From CAYMPH01 sp964392365 (lineage in GTDB: Bacteria; Spirochaetota; UBA4802; UBA5550): a stretch of 64,000 nt of DNA. The notes beneath the pieces were generated by a model. The model saw only the letters and a list, made by a program, of their open reading frames with translations, did not search any database and was not told the origin of the DNA. Made by a program: the position numbers and the translations under genes. Below are positions 33,596 through 43,526 of the stretch, in pieces. The DNA lies in assembly GCA_964392365.1 (NCBI GenBank), contig CAYMPH010000005.1:1-64000 (forward strand), in the 5' to 3' direction. Within the stretch, counting starts at the first letter, position 1, and each line of letters opens with the position of its first letter.

Positions 33596-35925
33596 ATTCT
33601 TCAGAAAAACCATCGTGGAAAAATTTAAAAATATCTTCTAAAGCCAAACCGGCTTTATCAAAAAATTCGCTGATAGTTTTTGAAAAAAGATATCTGGCAA
33701 AAAATGACAGCGGCATTGTTGTTGAAACACCGGAAGAACTCTTCAGCAGGGTTGCCAGATTCGTTGCCTCTGCAGACTTTAGTTACGGTAAAGGCGTTGA
33801 AGAAACAAATAAACTTGCGGATGATTTTTATGAAATGATGGCTGATCTCCGTTTTCTTCCAAACACTCCAACATTAATGAATGCAGGCAGACCGCTGGGT
33901 CAGCTATCTGCATGCTTTGTTCTTCCAATTGAAGATTCAATGGATAAAATTTTTGATGCTGTTAAAAATATGGCGCTTATTCACAAGAGCGGCGGCGGAA
34001 CTGGTTTTTCATTTTCAAGACTTAGACCGAAAAACGATATGGTAAAAAGCACTGCAGGCGTTTCAAGCGGTCCGGTTTCCTTTATGAATATCTTCAACTC
34101 GGCAACTGAAACTATCAAGCAGGGCGGCACGAGACGCGGAGCCAACATGGCCATACTCGACATTACACATCCCGACATTCTCGATTTTATAAAATCCAAA
34201 GAGGACGAAACGTCTCTTACAAATTTTAATATTTCTGTTGCTCTTACAGATGACTTCATGAAAGCAGTAAAAAATAATGAGAATTATTATCTGAAGAATC
34301 CGAGAACCGGAGAAAATGCTGACGCTATCTCTGCAAGGGAGATATTCAATCTGATTGTTAAGAAAGCATGGTCCAATGGAGAACCTGGAATTGTTTTTAT
34401 TGACAGAATCAATGATCACAATCCGCTGAAGAAAATCGGAAAGATAGAAAGCACAAATCCCTGCGGCGAACAGCCTCTGCTTCCATTTGAATCCTGTAAT
34501 CTCGGTTCAATAAATCTGAATAAAGTAATAAAAAAAATAAACGGTAAATCAGAGATTGATTTTGATCTATTAAAAAAAATTACAACTCTGGCTGTTCATT
34601 TTCTTGATAATGTAATTGACATGAATAAATATCCTCTGGAAGAGATAAAGATCAACACTACAGCAAACAGAAAAATCGGACTTGGCGTTATGGGCTTTGC
34701 AGATCTGCTGATCAGTCTCGAAATACCTTACAATTCTGAAAAAGCTGTTGAAACAGCTCACAGTATAATGTCGGCAATTCAGGCAGCCTCAAAAGAAGCT
34801 TCAAGAGAACTTGCTGTGACAAGAGGAGCATTCCCAAATTTTGATCAATCTTCATATGCAGAACTGAAAGAATCCCCTATCAGAAATGCAACAACTACAA
34901 CTATTGCCCCGACAGGCACAATAAGTATAATAGCAAATTCTTCAAGCGGCATAGAGCCTATATTTGCTCTTGCATACGTTAGAAATGTAATGGATAACAA
35001 TGTCCTGATTGAAACAAACCCTCTTTTTGAGGAAACTGCTAAAAAAGAAGGATTCTATTCTCCAGAAATGATGGAAAAAATTGCAGCGCACGGATCTGCT
35101 GCAGGTGTTGAAGAAGTACCGGAGAAATATAGAAATGTTTTCATGACAGCTCACGATATTGCCCCGGAATGGCATATTAAAATACAGGCTGCATTTCAGA
35201 AATATGTGGATAATGCAGTTTCCAAAACAGTAAACTTTCCGAACGAAGCATCTGAAAAAGATATTGAGTCTGTTTACACAATGGCCTATGATCTTGACTG
35301 CAAGGGTGTAACAGTTTACAGGGACGGTTCGCGTGATTCCCAGGTTCTAGAAATAAAATCTGATAAAAATGATAAAGCCATTGCAGAGTCTCAGGATAAA
35401 GGAGTTATGAATAACCTGCATCCATCACCACGTCCGAGACATGAAATAACATGGGGAGCAACAAGAAAAATGGCAACCGGATGCGGAGCTCTTTATGTTA
35501 CAATTAATGAAGACGAGCATGGCCTGTTTGAAGTATTTGCAACAATGGGAAAAGCAGGCGGCTGCGCAGCAAGCCAGGCAGAAGCTGTAAGCAGACTTAT
35601 CTCGCTTTCATTAAGAAGCGGCATTGACAAGGATAAAATTGTAAAACAGCTGAAGGGAGTAAGATGTCCAAATCAGGCATGGGAAAAAGGCGGCAGGATT
35701 TATTCATGCGCTGATGCAATTGCAAAAGCTATTGAAAGACATGCAGGCCTTGAGCATCCAATTATTAATGCAGAAGATTTTCAGTCTGCCAGATCGAAAG
35801 CGGAAACGAATGGAAAAGGAAATGAAACTGTAATGGTAGGAGTATGCCCTGACTGCCATGGCCCGCTTGAATTTGAATCAGGCTGCTCAGTATGCAGATC
35901 GTGCGGTTTTTCAAGATGCGGATAA
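33592..35925 (+). CDS. nrdJ: Adenosylcobalamin-dependent ribonucleotide reductase (class II)
   Basis: 777 residues. The catalytic barrel contains NTPTLMNAG, SACFVLPI, the glycine loop KSGGGTGFSFSRLRP, TRRGANMA, NPCGEQPLLPFESCNLGSIN and the C-terminal TAPTGTISIIAN-like segment (TIAPTGTIS). A TSCPD-type domain (MATGCGALYVTINEDE) and a terminal Cys-rich tail (CPDCHGPLEFESGCSVCRSC) complete the vitamin-B12-type enzyme. It reduces ribonucleotides without oxygen. No cobalamin riboswitch is visible; it is translationally coupled to carA. Confidence 0.95.
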   Translation: MNSSEKPSWKNLKISSKAKPALSKNSLIVFEKRYLAKNDSGIVVETPEELFSRVARFVASADFSYGKGVEETNKLADDFYEMMADLRFLPNTPTLMNAGRPLGQLSACFVLPIEDSMDKIFDAVKNMALIHKSGGGTGFSFSRLRPKNDMVKSTAGVSSGPVSFMNIFNSATETIKQGGTRRGANMAILDITHPDILDFIKSKEDETSLTNFNISVALTDDFMKAVKNNENYYLKNPRTGENADAISAREIFNLIVKKAWSNGEPGIVFIDRINDHNPLKKIGKIESTNPCGEQPLLPFESCNLGSINLNKVIKKINGKSEIDFDLLKKITTLAVHFLDNVIDMNKYPLEEIKINTTANRKIGLGVMGFADLLISLEIPYNSEKAVETAHSIMSAIQAASKEASRELAVTRGAFPNFDQSSYAELKESPIRNATTTTIAPTGTISIIANSSSGIEPIFALAYVRNVMDNNVLIETNPLFEETAKKEGFYSPEMMEKIAAHGSAAGVEEVPEKYRNVFMTAHDIAPEWHIKIQAAFQKYVDNAVSKTVNFPNEASEKDIESVYTMAYDLDCKGVTVYRDGSRDSQVLEIKSDKNDKAIAESQDKGVMNNLHPSPRPRHEITWGATRKMATGCGALYVTINEDEHGLFEVFATMGKAGGCAASQAEAVSRLISLSLRSGIDKDKIVKQLKGVRCPNQAWEKGGRIYSCADAIAKAIERHAGLEHPIINAEDFQSARSKAETNGKGNETVMVGVCPDCHGPLEFESGCSVCRSCGFSRCG

Positions 35926-35953
35926 AGAAGAAATAAAATTATTTCTTCTTTAT
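35922..35953. terminator. Bidirectional AT-rich hairpin between convergent genes
   Basis: ATAAAGAAGAAATAA and TTATTTCTTCTTTAT form a perfect 15-bp inverted repeat around AA. The stop codons of nrdJ and of the P460 gene lie inside the arms. Confidence 0.6.
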
Positions 35954-36463
35954 AACAGGTGCAAATAAGTAATCCCTGAAAGAATCATCCGTGTTTCCAT
36001 CGAAATAAGGATGTTTTTCATTTGCTGCTTCATGACACCCGGAACACATTTTTGAATTAATTACAGTCAGTGATTCATTTGGTTTTTTAACATAAAAAAT
36101 CCATCCGGAAACAGATTGTGAAGATTTACTGTTTTTTAACATTCCGTAAACAACTGGATCTTTTTTTCCGATATCCTTCCTATTTTGATAAGCTTCTTTA
36201 ATAATATATGATCCTTCAGGATAAACTATTTTTTTCAAACCCTGCTTATCCTTTGAAAAAGATGCAGTATAAGAAATTTCATTTGCATAAATTAATCTAA
36301 ACCCCGATCCATGACCTGGAACCGGATAGTCAATTATCTGGTTTACAGGTTTTTTCCATTTCTTATAATCAGGCACAGAGAGAGCTTCTGCTTTATTTTC
36401 CCTTGAACAGGACGTCATTATTGTTATTGAAATTATAATAAATAAAAGTATTATTTTTTTCAT
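35939..36463 (-). CDS. Cytochrome P460-family haem lipoprotein
   Basis: 174 residues. The lipoprotein signal ends in ITIMTSC. The mature domain fits the cytochrome P460 family (DYKKWKKP, YPEGSYIIKEAYQN, SGWIFYVKK), with one c-type haem site CSGCH near residue 140. P460 haems carry a Lys cross-link and act in oxidation of hydroxylamine or as redox sensors; here the role is unknown. It overlaps the haem-c cyclase gene by 4 nt (ATGA), so both products are made together and both carry CxxCH. Confidence 0.82.
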   Translation of the reverse strand: MKKIILLFIIISITIMTSCSRENKAEALSVPDYKKWKKPVNQIIDYPVPGHGSGFRLIYANEISYTASFSKDKQGLKKIVYPEGSYIIKEAYQNRKDIGKKDPVVYGMLKNSKSSQSVSGWIFYVKKPNESLTVINSKMCSGCHEAANEKHPYFDGNTDDSFRDYLFAPVIKKK

Positions 36464-37893
36464 TTGGTTTTCCTGAGAGTATAAATTTTTACAGGCTTTT
36501 CCTTTCCCTTCACATGAATAGGTTCATGTTCTTTAACAATTACAGAATCCTTAATATATTCATAAGAATATTCGGATATTATAATTGTATTGGCTCCTGC
36601 GCGGGAACAGAGTCTTGCTCCAAGATTAACCGCATCGCCTATTACTGTTCTGTCAATTCTGTCAAGTGATCCCATATTTCCTGAAATCATATCACCGGTG
36701 TTTATTCCGATTCCAAGGTTAAGAGGTTTTGCCTCTGATGAATTCATTTTTTTTATAGCAGCCCTGATATCCTCAGCAGCTTTTACAGCACGTATAACCA
36801 TATCCTCGCCTTCAAATACAGCGAACATTTCATCCCCTACATATTTATCAACATCTCCGCCGTACTCAAGAACTATATCTGCCTGAGCCTGCATTATTAT
36901 ATTAAGACGCTCCATTACCAGCTCAGGAGGATTGCTTTCGGAATAGCTTGTAAATCCTCTTATATCTGAAAAAAGAACTGTCATGATTTTCTTTTCACCG
37001 CCGAGTTTTATTTCCTCATCTCTATGCACATGATCTATTGTTGATTTAGACACAAATTTTGAAAGCTGGAATCTTTCCCTAAGCCCATCAATCATGAAAT
37101 TAATTCTTTCTGCAAGCAAACCGATTTCATCTTCAAAGTTCATTTTTAATTTTGTCCGGAAATCACCGCTGCCTACACCTTCAACAACATTACCTATGGT
37201 AAGAATTCTCGATATAACGACTCTTCTTAAAAAAATAATAATCACTGCAGTTAAAACCAGTACAACTGCAAGATAGATAAGAATAGAAAGAATTATATTG
37301 AATGTGGTCATCCTGTAGACTTCATTTACAGGAGTTGATATGCGGATAACGCCGCGGACAACATGGTCAAGTCCGTGGCAGGATGAGCACTTTGGCTGAT
37401 TGATCAGAGGTTTATATACAATAAGTCTTTTGTCGCTTGAGTCAATATCCCTTATGAAAACATCGATAATTTTTTTTACTGAAAGGTTGAAATTCTGTTC
37501 GCTGTTTTTTTCAAGGTGATTAAAATCTTTTTTTTCCTTAAACCTGTTTTCCTGTATATAATCATTTACAAATATAACCGTATTATTATCTGAAAATGCG
37601 CCCGTGCCGTCTGTTCTGTAAAGTCTGATGTCTGCAGCGAAGTTTGACCTGGAGAAATCTTTAAAAAGCTCAACTGCAATCGGCGCTTCACCTGCAAGCA
37701 TGTTGTTTTTAATTGCTGTATAAACAATTGATGCTTCTTCCTTTATTTCATTTTCTTTTGAAAGAAGAATAGTAGCGTTCTGTGTTCTGAGATAATACCC
37801 TATTGTAATTCCGATCCCTACAATCAGAATTGACATAATTATCAGAGGAACACGTATAGAAATCCTTTTTAAAATTGAAAAATTAAATTTCAT
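36460..37893 (-). CDS. Class III adenylate/guanylate cyclase with periplasmic haem-c sensor
   Basis: 477 residues from the ATG at 37893 (GGAG 7 nt upstream); the frame extends to 37920. A transmembrane helix (about 12-33) leads into a periplasmic sensor ending in PKCSSCHG (169-174), a covalent haem-c site. A second helix (about 198-222), HAMP linker and cyclase domain (about 300-470) follow. Metal-binding Asps are in LFSDIRGFT and KYVGDEMFAVFEG, and the transition-state Asn/Arg region is in DAVNLGARLC. The CxxCH sensor suggests a redox- or gas-controlled second-messenger signal. It precedes a P460 lipoprotein. Confidence 0.9.
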   Translation of the reverse strand: MKFNFSILKRISIRVPLIIMSILIVGIGITIGYYLRTQNATILLSKENEIKEEASIVYTAIKNNMLAGEAPIAVELFKDFSRSNFAADIRLYRTDGTGAFSDNNTVIFVNDYIQENRFKEKKDFNHLEKNSEQNFNLSVKKIIDVFIRDIDSSDKRLIVYKPLINQPKCSSCHGLDHVVRGVIRISTPVNEVYRMTTFNIILSILIYLAVVLVLTAVIIIFLRRVVISRILTIGNVVEGVGSGDFRTKLKMNFEDEIGLLAERINFMIDGLRERFQLSKFVSKSTIDHVHRDEEIKLGGEKKIMTVLFSDIRGFTSYSESNPPELVMERLNIIMQAQADIVLEYGGDVDKYVGDEMFAVFEGEDMVIRAVKAAEDIRAAIKKMNSSEAKPLNLGIGINTGDMISGNMGSLDRIDRTVIGDAVNLGARLCSRAGANTIIISEYSYEYIKDSVIVKEHEPIHVKGKEKPVKIYTLRKTK

Positions 37894-37916
37894 AATCAAC
37901 TCCTGACAGAATAGAC

Positions 37917-38723
37917 TCAAGGACCTACATTTACCACGGGAACATCATTTGGAATTTTCATGTCTGAAATTGTTTTTAACTTTAGCTGGGAATTTAATAT
38001 TATATAATTAAATGTTATATCAAGTTTTATAGCTGCAGAGTTCATTACGAATTTTATTTTTTTATAATATGAAGATTTTTCCTTTTTTACAGGACTCACA
38101 TAGACTTCAAATTTATCCTGTGTGTCCTTATTCATTACCAGTATTTTATCAGGAACATCCCCGTCAAATGAAACAGTCTGATACTGTGTTTTATTTTCAA
38201 GTATAATATAATTCCCTCTGGAGTCTTCAATGAAACTTTTAATTTTATAATCATCGATTAAAGGGAATTTGCCGGATAGAAGGCTGTATAAAATTGAAAA
38301 ATCTATAGGTGCGCCGATGTAATTTTTAAAAATTAATGTTTTTACATTATCAGCAAAAACTTTTTTTTCAGCTGGAGAATAAATTCTTATTGCAGTACCT
38401 TCCTGATGAACTGCAAGCAGCGGACTTTTAAAAATATAGTCAAAAAGATTCAGATTCATCATCAGAGGTTCGGTGCTGTATAATAATTTACCTGTAGTTC
38501 TGATTTTTCTTTTACCGAAAGCGCCGTCTATCTCAAGATCCGATGAAATTGTTGATGGCGAATTTTTATTTATTTCATTCAGTATGGAAATGTATCTGGA
38601 AATTTTATCTACTGAAGTTTTAGTATCATTTTTTAAAACACCTTTTCCGTTCTGATCTTTCTTAACAGCAGTGGAACAGGATAAAAATAAAATCACTGAA
38701 AAAACCAATATCAAACGAATCAT
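37917..38723 (-). CDS. DUF4292/LolB-like lipoprotein
   Basis: 268 residues with lipobox LFLSC at about residue 16. The mature protein alternates long strands (ISSDLEIDGAFGKRKIRTTG, FEVYVSPVKKEKSSYYKKIK), as in the LolA/LolB half-barrel fold and DUF4292 proteins, which bind lipid or lipoprotein acyl chains. It stands 21 nt after the TPR protein gene and 23 nt before the cyclase start, so all four genes form one minus-strand operon. The family call is from pattern and context. Confidence 0.65.
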   Translation of the reverse strand: MIRLILVFSVILFLSCSTAVKKDQNGKGVLKNDTKTSVDKISRYISILNEINKNSPSTISSDLEIDGAFGKRKIRTTGKLLYSTEPLMMNLNLFDYIFKSPLLAVHQEGTAIRIYSPAEKKVFADNVKTLIFKNYIGAPIDFSILYSLLSGKFPLIDDYKIKSFIEDSRGNYIILENKTQYQTVSFDGDVPDKILVMNKDTQDKFEVYVSPVKKEKSSYYKKIKFVMNSAAIKLDITFNYIILNSQLKLKTISDMKIPNDVPVVNVGP

Positions 38724-38744
38724 AAATATTTTACCTGCCTGATT

Positions 38745-40628
38745 TTATTTTGAATTTCCGCCGAACTTTCTGATCTTCTTTTCGATATCGGAATTTTTAC
38801 CGATCTTCAGCGACTCTTTCCAGAAATTCACTGCGCTGTCAATTTTGCCGAGCTTCTCGTATGTATCACCTATATGATCGTACACAACAGGGTCCGGAGT
38901 ACCGTCGTTTTTAAGCTTTTTTTCAGCTTCAAGAAGCTTTTCAAGTGCAATATTAAATTCGCCTTTTCTAAAATAGACCCAGCCTAAAGAATCGAGGAAT
39001 GCTCCGTTTTCCGGTTCCAGCTCAAGAGCTTTTTTTATAAGAGTATATGACTCATCAATCTTAATATTTTTATCCGCGTAAAGATATCCCAGATAATTAT
39101 ATGCTCTTGCGCTTAAAGGATTGGCTTTAATTGCCTTCTCAAGCGAATCAACAGCATCATCTATTTTCTTTTTCTTTTCCTGAACTATTGCAAGATAGAA
39201 ATAATACGATTCGGAAGTATTTTCAAGATCGATTGCCTTTTTAATATTTTCTTCGGCAATATTGTATTCATCATTCCAGATATTTATAAGACCTTTGTAG
39301 AAATACGGCTTAGAATTTTTCGGATCTCTGCTCGAAGCGTTATCAAAATAATTTACTGCACTCGCGTAATCTTTTTTTACTCCATATAAATAACCGATAT
39401 GTATCATAAGGTCCAGATCATTTTTAATTGAATTAGCTTTTTTATAATAATGAATCGCAAGATAAATATTTCCTGTTTCCTCGTAAACCCTTCCAAGAAA
39501 ATAGAACACTTCCGGTATATCGCTTTTTATTTTAGATGCCTGAAAAAACAGAGATCTTGCGTCATCATATGCCTTGCCGTTAAAAAGAATTCCACCTGCA
39601 GTAAAAAGCTCGTTAAAAGCTGAGGATAAATTACCTCTTCTTTCATAAATTCTGGACATTGCAATCCGCGGCGAAATCATATCCGGTGCTGTTTTAATTA
39701 CAGCTTTAAGTATTCGTTCAGCCTCCCCGTCATTCTGCATTAATTCGCTGTAAAGACCTCTGGCTAAAATTCCATCAACTGATCCGTCATTTTTTGCTTC
39801 ACGGATAAATGACACAGCATCAGGAGCTCCCCTGATATATTTTATTCTGCCTAGAATACCTTTCACCCTGATATTTGATGCATTGAATTTCATATAATTT
39901 AAAGCATGCTTTTCAGCTTCGCTGAAATTAAATAAATCCATATTGACTACTACGAGCATAAATAAAGAATCCATATTGCTTTTGTTGATTTCAATCGCTT
40001 TGGTAAAATAATTTACTGCTTCCGAAGGTTTTCGTGAAGCATAGTAAATATATCCCAGAAAATAATATGCTGACTCTGCATAATAATCCTCTGCAGCAAT
40101 TCTGGAATAAATATCTAAAACCTTTTTAAATGCCTGGGCAGCTTTTATGTTATCCTGTAAAATTCTGTAATAATGTTCTGCAAGAACAAACTGTACGTGA
40201 ATCGCATCCGGCTGAGCAGCCATATAATCTTCCAGCACGCGCGCAGCAAGAATGTAGTCCTTGTTTTTCATATGAATATTGTAAATTTTATTATATGGTT
40301 TGAGGCTTGAAGGATTTATTTTAAGGGCTTTCTCAGCATATTCAAGCGATCTGGCATAATCATATTTCATAAAATAACATTCTGAAAGCTGAATATAAAT
40401 CCCGTCTAAATACTCGCCTGATTTCAGTGCTTCATTGAAATTTGATATTGCAATATCGATATAGACAAAGCTCTGAAGATCCGATGGATTGTTCCCGGCT
40501 AATGTTTTATAGTATAGTCCGGTACTGTAATTTGTCCAGGACTGATTTGACTGCTTAATATCAGTCTGTGCGGAAACATAAATAATTCCGGTCATTATTA
40601 TAAATATAGTTAGAATATTTTTTTTCAT
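38745..40628 (-). CDS. Exported TPR protein
   Basis: 627 residues. The signal peptide ends after VSAQ. At least fourteen tetratricopeptide repeats follow (e.g. YFLGYIYYASRKPSEAVNYF, YFLGRVYEETGNIYLAIHYY, LDSLGWVYFRKGEFNIALEK). Exported TPR proteins with a following DUF4292/LolB-like lipoprotein occur in several diderm phyla and are thought to serve outer-membrane biogenesis or transport. GAGG lies 7-8 nt before the ATG. It is first in the operon with the lipoprotein, cyclase and P460 genes. Confidence 0.88.
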   Translation of the reverse strand: MKKNILTIFIIMTGIIYVSAQTDIKQSNQSWTNYSTGLYYKTLAGNNPSDLQSFVYIDIAISNFNEALKSGEYLDGIYIQLSECYFMKYDYARSLEYAEKALKINPSSLKPYNKIYNIHMKNKDYILAARVLEDYMAAQPDAIHVQFVLAEHYYRILQDNIKAAQAFKKVLDIYSRIAAEDYYAESAYYFLGYIYYASRKPSEAVNYFTKAIEINKSNMDSLFMLVVVNMDLFNFSEAEKHALNYMKFNASNIRVKGILGRIKYIRGAPDAVSFIREAKNDGSVDGILARGLYSELMQNDGEAERILKAVIKTAPDMISPRIAMSRIYERRGNLSSAFNELFTAGGILFNGKAYDDARSLFFQASKIKSDIPEVFYFLGRVYEETGNIYLAIHYYKKANSIKNDLDLMIHIGYLYGVKKDYASAVNYFDNASSRDPKNSKPYFYKGLINIWNDEYNIAEENIKKAIDLENTSESYYFYLAIVQEKKKKIDDAVDSLEKAIKANPLSARAYNYLGYLYADKNIKIDESYTLIKKALELEPENGAFLDSLGWVYFRKGEFNIALEKLLEAEKKLKNDGTPDPVVYDHIGDTYEKLGKIDSAVNFWKESLKIGKNSDIEKKIRKFGGNSK

Positions 40629-40746
40629 TTAAAACCTCAACTTATCAAATATAAAAACAATTGTAAAGCGTGTCAAATATTATTGTCAGATGTAAAAAAA
40701 ATAGGGATGCGAGATATGAGACATATACCAGACATAAGATTAAAAG

Positions 40747-40907
40747 ATAGAACGCGGATGACACGGATTTTCACGGATAAGAATTTTAAAGGATTAAGGA
40801 CTTTTTTATAAAGATAAAGAAAAAAGAAAAAATATTTATGAGGATATGGAGATTTAAAAGATTAGGGAATATTAATCATAAAAAATCCGTGTCATCCGTG
40901 TTCTATT
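40747..40907. repeat. Inverted ACACGGATGACACGGAT array (site C)
   Basis: The left end at 40747-40780 (GAACGCGGATGACACGGAT) and the inverted right end at 40882-40907 (AATCCGTGTCATCCGTGTTC) make the shortest array in the window, between divergent genes. The rest of 40629-41080 holds no gene. Confidence 0.85.
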
Positions 40908-41080
40908 GTTAATTTTTGAAACAAAATAATTAAAAAATGCTCTGTTTTACAATTTAAATTAATTAGTATATTTTATATTTTTTGATTTGTATCAGAATGA
41001 ATAGTAACATATATTGATATTGTTTAACAGATAATCAGGCGGATTTCCGTCTATATTTTTTTATCGGAGGATAAAACAAA

Positions 41081-41773
41081 ATGTTTGGAATAGATCCTTT
41101 ATACTGGATGATTATGGCGCCGGTGCTGGCTTTCTCGCTTGTTGCCTCTTTCAGGGTAAAAAGCACATTTAAAAAATATTCAACTGTGATGTCAAATTCC
41201 GGGCTCACAGGAGCAGAAACTGCAAGACAGATCCTCACAAGAAACGGCCTTCAGCATATTCAGGTGATAGAAACAAAAGGCTTTCTTTCGGATCACTATG
41301 ATCCTTCTGCTAAGGTTATACGACTTTCGCCGGATGTTTACGAAAGCAGCTCAATATCTGCAATTGGCGTAGCAGCTCATGAAACAGGACACGCTATTCA
41401 GCACTCCAAAGCTTATCAGCCGCTCGTTCTCAGAAACATGATGGTTCCTGTTGCTTCAATAGGATCAAACCTTTCATGGATAATTATATTCGGAGGATTA
41501 TTTCTCGGACTGCTTGGTCTTGTTAAAGCCGGCATAGTTCTATTCAGCGTGGTTGTAGCTTTTCAGCTCATAACTCTTCCTGTTGAATTTAACGCTTCAT
41601 CAAGAGCAAAAGAACTTCTTGCTTCATATGGAATTGTTTCTTCATCAGAGCTTGATGGAGTCAACAAGGTACTGAGCGCTGCTGCAATGACTTATGTTGC
41701 TGCTGCTTCATCGATAGCAACTTTATTATATTTTTTAATCCGTGCCGGGTTTCTGGGAGGAAATGAAAAATAA
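41081..41773 (+). CDS. YugP-family zinc metallopeptidase, membrane-bound
   Basis: 230 residues, the usual size for this family (Zn_peptidase_2). Helix 1 (about 5-22), then the zinc motif HETGHAIQH (HExxH with T in position 3), two to three further helices (about 130-175 and 205-225) and EFNASSRAKELL, a conserved segment that probably gives the third ligand region. Family members are thought to be inner-membrane proteases of unknown substrate. GGAGG lies 11 nt before the ATG. Confidence 0.85.
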   Translation: MFGIDPLYWMIMAPVLAFSLVASFRVKSTFKKYSTVMSNSGLTGAETARQILTRNGLQHIQVIETKGFLSDHYDPSAKVIRLSPDVYESSSISAIGVAAHETGHAIQHSKAYQPLVLRNMMVPVASIGSNLSWIIIFGGLFLGLLGLVKAGIVLFSVVVAFQLITLPVEFNASSRAKELLASYGIVSSSELDGVNKVLSAAAMTYVAAASSIATLLYFLIRAGFLGGNEK

Positions 41774-41779
41774 ATATCG

Positions 41780-41804
41780 AGCCCCCCACCCCCGGAGGGG
41801 GGCT
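41780..41804. terminator. GC hairpin after the peptidase gene
   Basis: AGCCCCCC (41780-41787) and GGGGGGCT (41797-41804) form an 8-bp GC stem; a short AT-rich stretch follows. The C-tract/G-tract words recur at 41850-41895 around a TGCACTGTGCA palindrome, which suggests a small repeat element. Confidence 0.55.
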
Positions 41805-41901
41805 TAGTGTTATAAAATTTTTAGTTTTAAATTAAAAAATTCAAGTCCCCCTCCAGACGATGCACTGTGCAATGTCTAAGCGGGATTTTGGGGGATTTAT
41901 T

Positions 41902-43521
41902 ATGGATACAGAAAAAATAAAAATTATTCTGCTCGAAGACGATGCTACTGTAATTCATTTAATCAGCAAAACACTCGCAGATGACTTTAATCTGAAAATA
42001 TGCGAAACCATTGAAGATTTTAATTCCTTATATGAATTATTTGAACCGAATATTGTAATTCTAGATTTAACCCTTCCGGACGGCAACGGCATTGATATCT
42101 GCTCAAGATTACGCAGCGATAAAAAAAATAAAGATACAGCAATATTCATTATGACAGGATCAACTGAAAAGGAAATAGTTGATAACTGCTATCAGGCAGG
42201 TGCTGATGATTTTATCAGAAAGCCGTTTTTTCCATCCGAGCTGAAATCTAAAATAGCAATTTTCAATAAAATACATAAAGCTAAAAATAATCTCATCCTG
42301 GCATATGATACTCAGCTCTCATTGAACCTGAAGCTTTATAAGCTTTCACGAATGGTTCACAAAAATTTCAGCGAGAGAAAAAGCATTGAGGAAATTTTTA
42401 ATACCTCGGAAATACTTATGCAGATTCTTGAGCTGGATTATATTGAATTTATTCAGACTGAAGACGGAGTTCACACAAAAATTTCACATAAAAAAAACAG
42501 CGATTTATTCAAATCAAAAAGTTTCAAACAGCTTTCATCTGAAGAAAAATTTTCGAAAAATTTAAATAAAAGTGTATATAAATTTAAAATTCAATCCGGA
42601 GAAATAATTCTCTGCTGCTGCTGCGCTGCAATAACACAAAACAGTAAAATTTACGGCTACATTCTAATGGAAAAACAGAAAGAATTCACCCCGCAGGAAA
42701 TGGAGCTGCTTCTTTTATTCACGGATTTTTTTGATATATTGAGAGACAGATCAGTTTTTGAAGATATTCTCGAAAAAAATAATAATGATTACAAACGCGA
42801 AATTACAAAGATAAGAAAAATTCAGGTTTCCATGCTCCCTGATTTCAGCGAGGTAGATGGTTTTGATATTGATTTCGCGTTTCTCCCTGCTCAGGAAATA
42901 TCAGGGGATTTCTTTGATGCATTTTTTGTTGATGATAATATCTACCAGATTGTTCTTTGCGATGTTTCAGGGCACGGTATGGCTTCTGCCTATGTGGGCA
43001 ATGAACTCCGGACTCACATTAGAAACACGTCGAATAAACTGCGTATGCCGTCGCAGATTGCCAAGCTCGTTAATGATTATATTGCAAAAGAGCTGAAAGG
43101 GCTTTTCTACTATGCCACAGCAATAATTATTCAGATAGATATTCAGACCGGAACTGTTACATATATGAATGCCGGGCATCCTCCTGCTTTAATATCGAAC
43201 AACAGACAGTCGCTGAAACTTTCCCAGACCGGGCCTCTTATTGGAATATATGAAGATAATACATACACTGACAGCATCATTGAAATGAAAAGCGGCGACT
43301 CAATGCTGCTGTATACTGACGGCATTACTGAATCACGCAATTTCAATACAGATGACAAGGAGTGTTTTTTCGGAGAGGAAAAGCTTGAAGAAATTTTCAC
43401 TGAAAACATGAGCAGTCATCCGAAAGAGATTATTCATTTGGCTATAAGCAGCGTTTATGAATTTACTGACTATGCAGTGCAGGAGGATGATATTACTGCG
43501 ATCTGCATAAAAAAGAAATAG
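41902..43521 (+). CDS. Receiver-linked SpoIIE-type (PP2C) phosphatase
   Basis: 539 residues from the ATG at 41902 (GGGGGA upstream). An N-terminal receiver (about 5-120) has phospho-Asp in VILDLTLPDGNG and Lys in IRKPF. A middle region (about 150-280) is GAF-like, with an unusual LCCCCA run. The C-terminal PP2C domain (about 310-535) shows LPAQEISGDFFD, VLCDVSGHGMASA, NAGHPPALI and LLYTDGITESR, so metal-binding Asps are present. Such proteins usually dephosphorylate anti-anti-sigma factors; no such partner is adjacent. Confidence 0.92.
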   Translation: MDTEKIKIILLEDDATVIHLISKTLADDFNLKICETIEDFNSLYELFEPNIVILDLTLPDGNGIDICSRLRSDKKNKDTAIFIMTGSTEKEIVDNCYQAGADDFIRKPFFPSELKSKIAIFNKIHKAKNNLILAYDTQLSLNLKLYKLSRMVHKNFSERKSIEEIFNTSEILMQILELDYIEFIQTEDGVHTKISHKKNSDLFKSKSFKQLSSEEKFSKNLNKSVYKFKIQSGEIILCCCCAAITQNSKIYGYILMEKQKEFTPQEMELLLLFTDFFDILRDRSVFEDILEKNNNDYKREITKIRKIQVSMLPDFSEVDGFDIDFAFLPAQEISGDFFDAFFVDDNIYQIVLCDVSGHGMASAYVGNELRTHIRNTSNKLRMPSQIAKLVNDYIAKELKGLFYYATAIIIQIDIQTGTVTYMNAGHPPALISNNRQSLKLSQTGPLIGIYEDNTYTDSIIEMKSGDSMLLYTDGITESRNFNTDDKECFFGEEKLEEIFTENMSSHPKEIIHLAISSVYEFTDYAVQEDDITAICIKKK

Positions 43522-43526
43522 AAATA

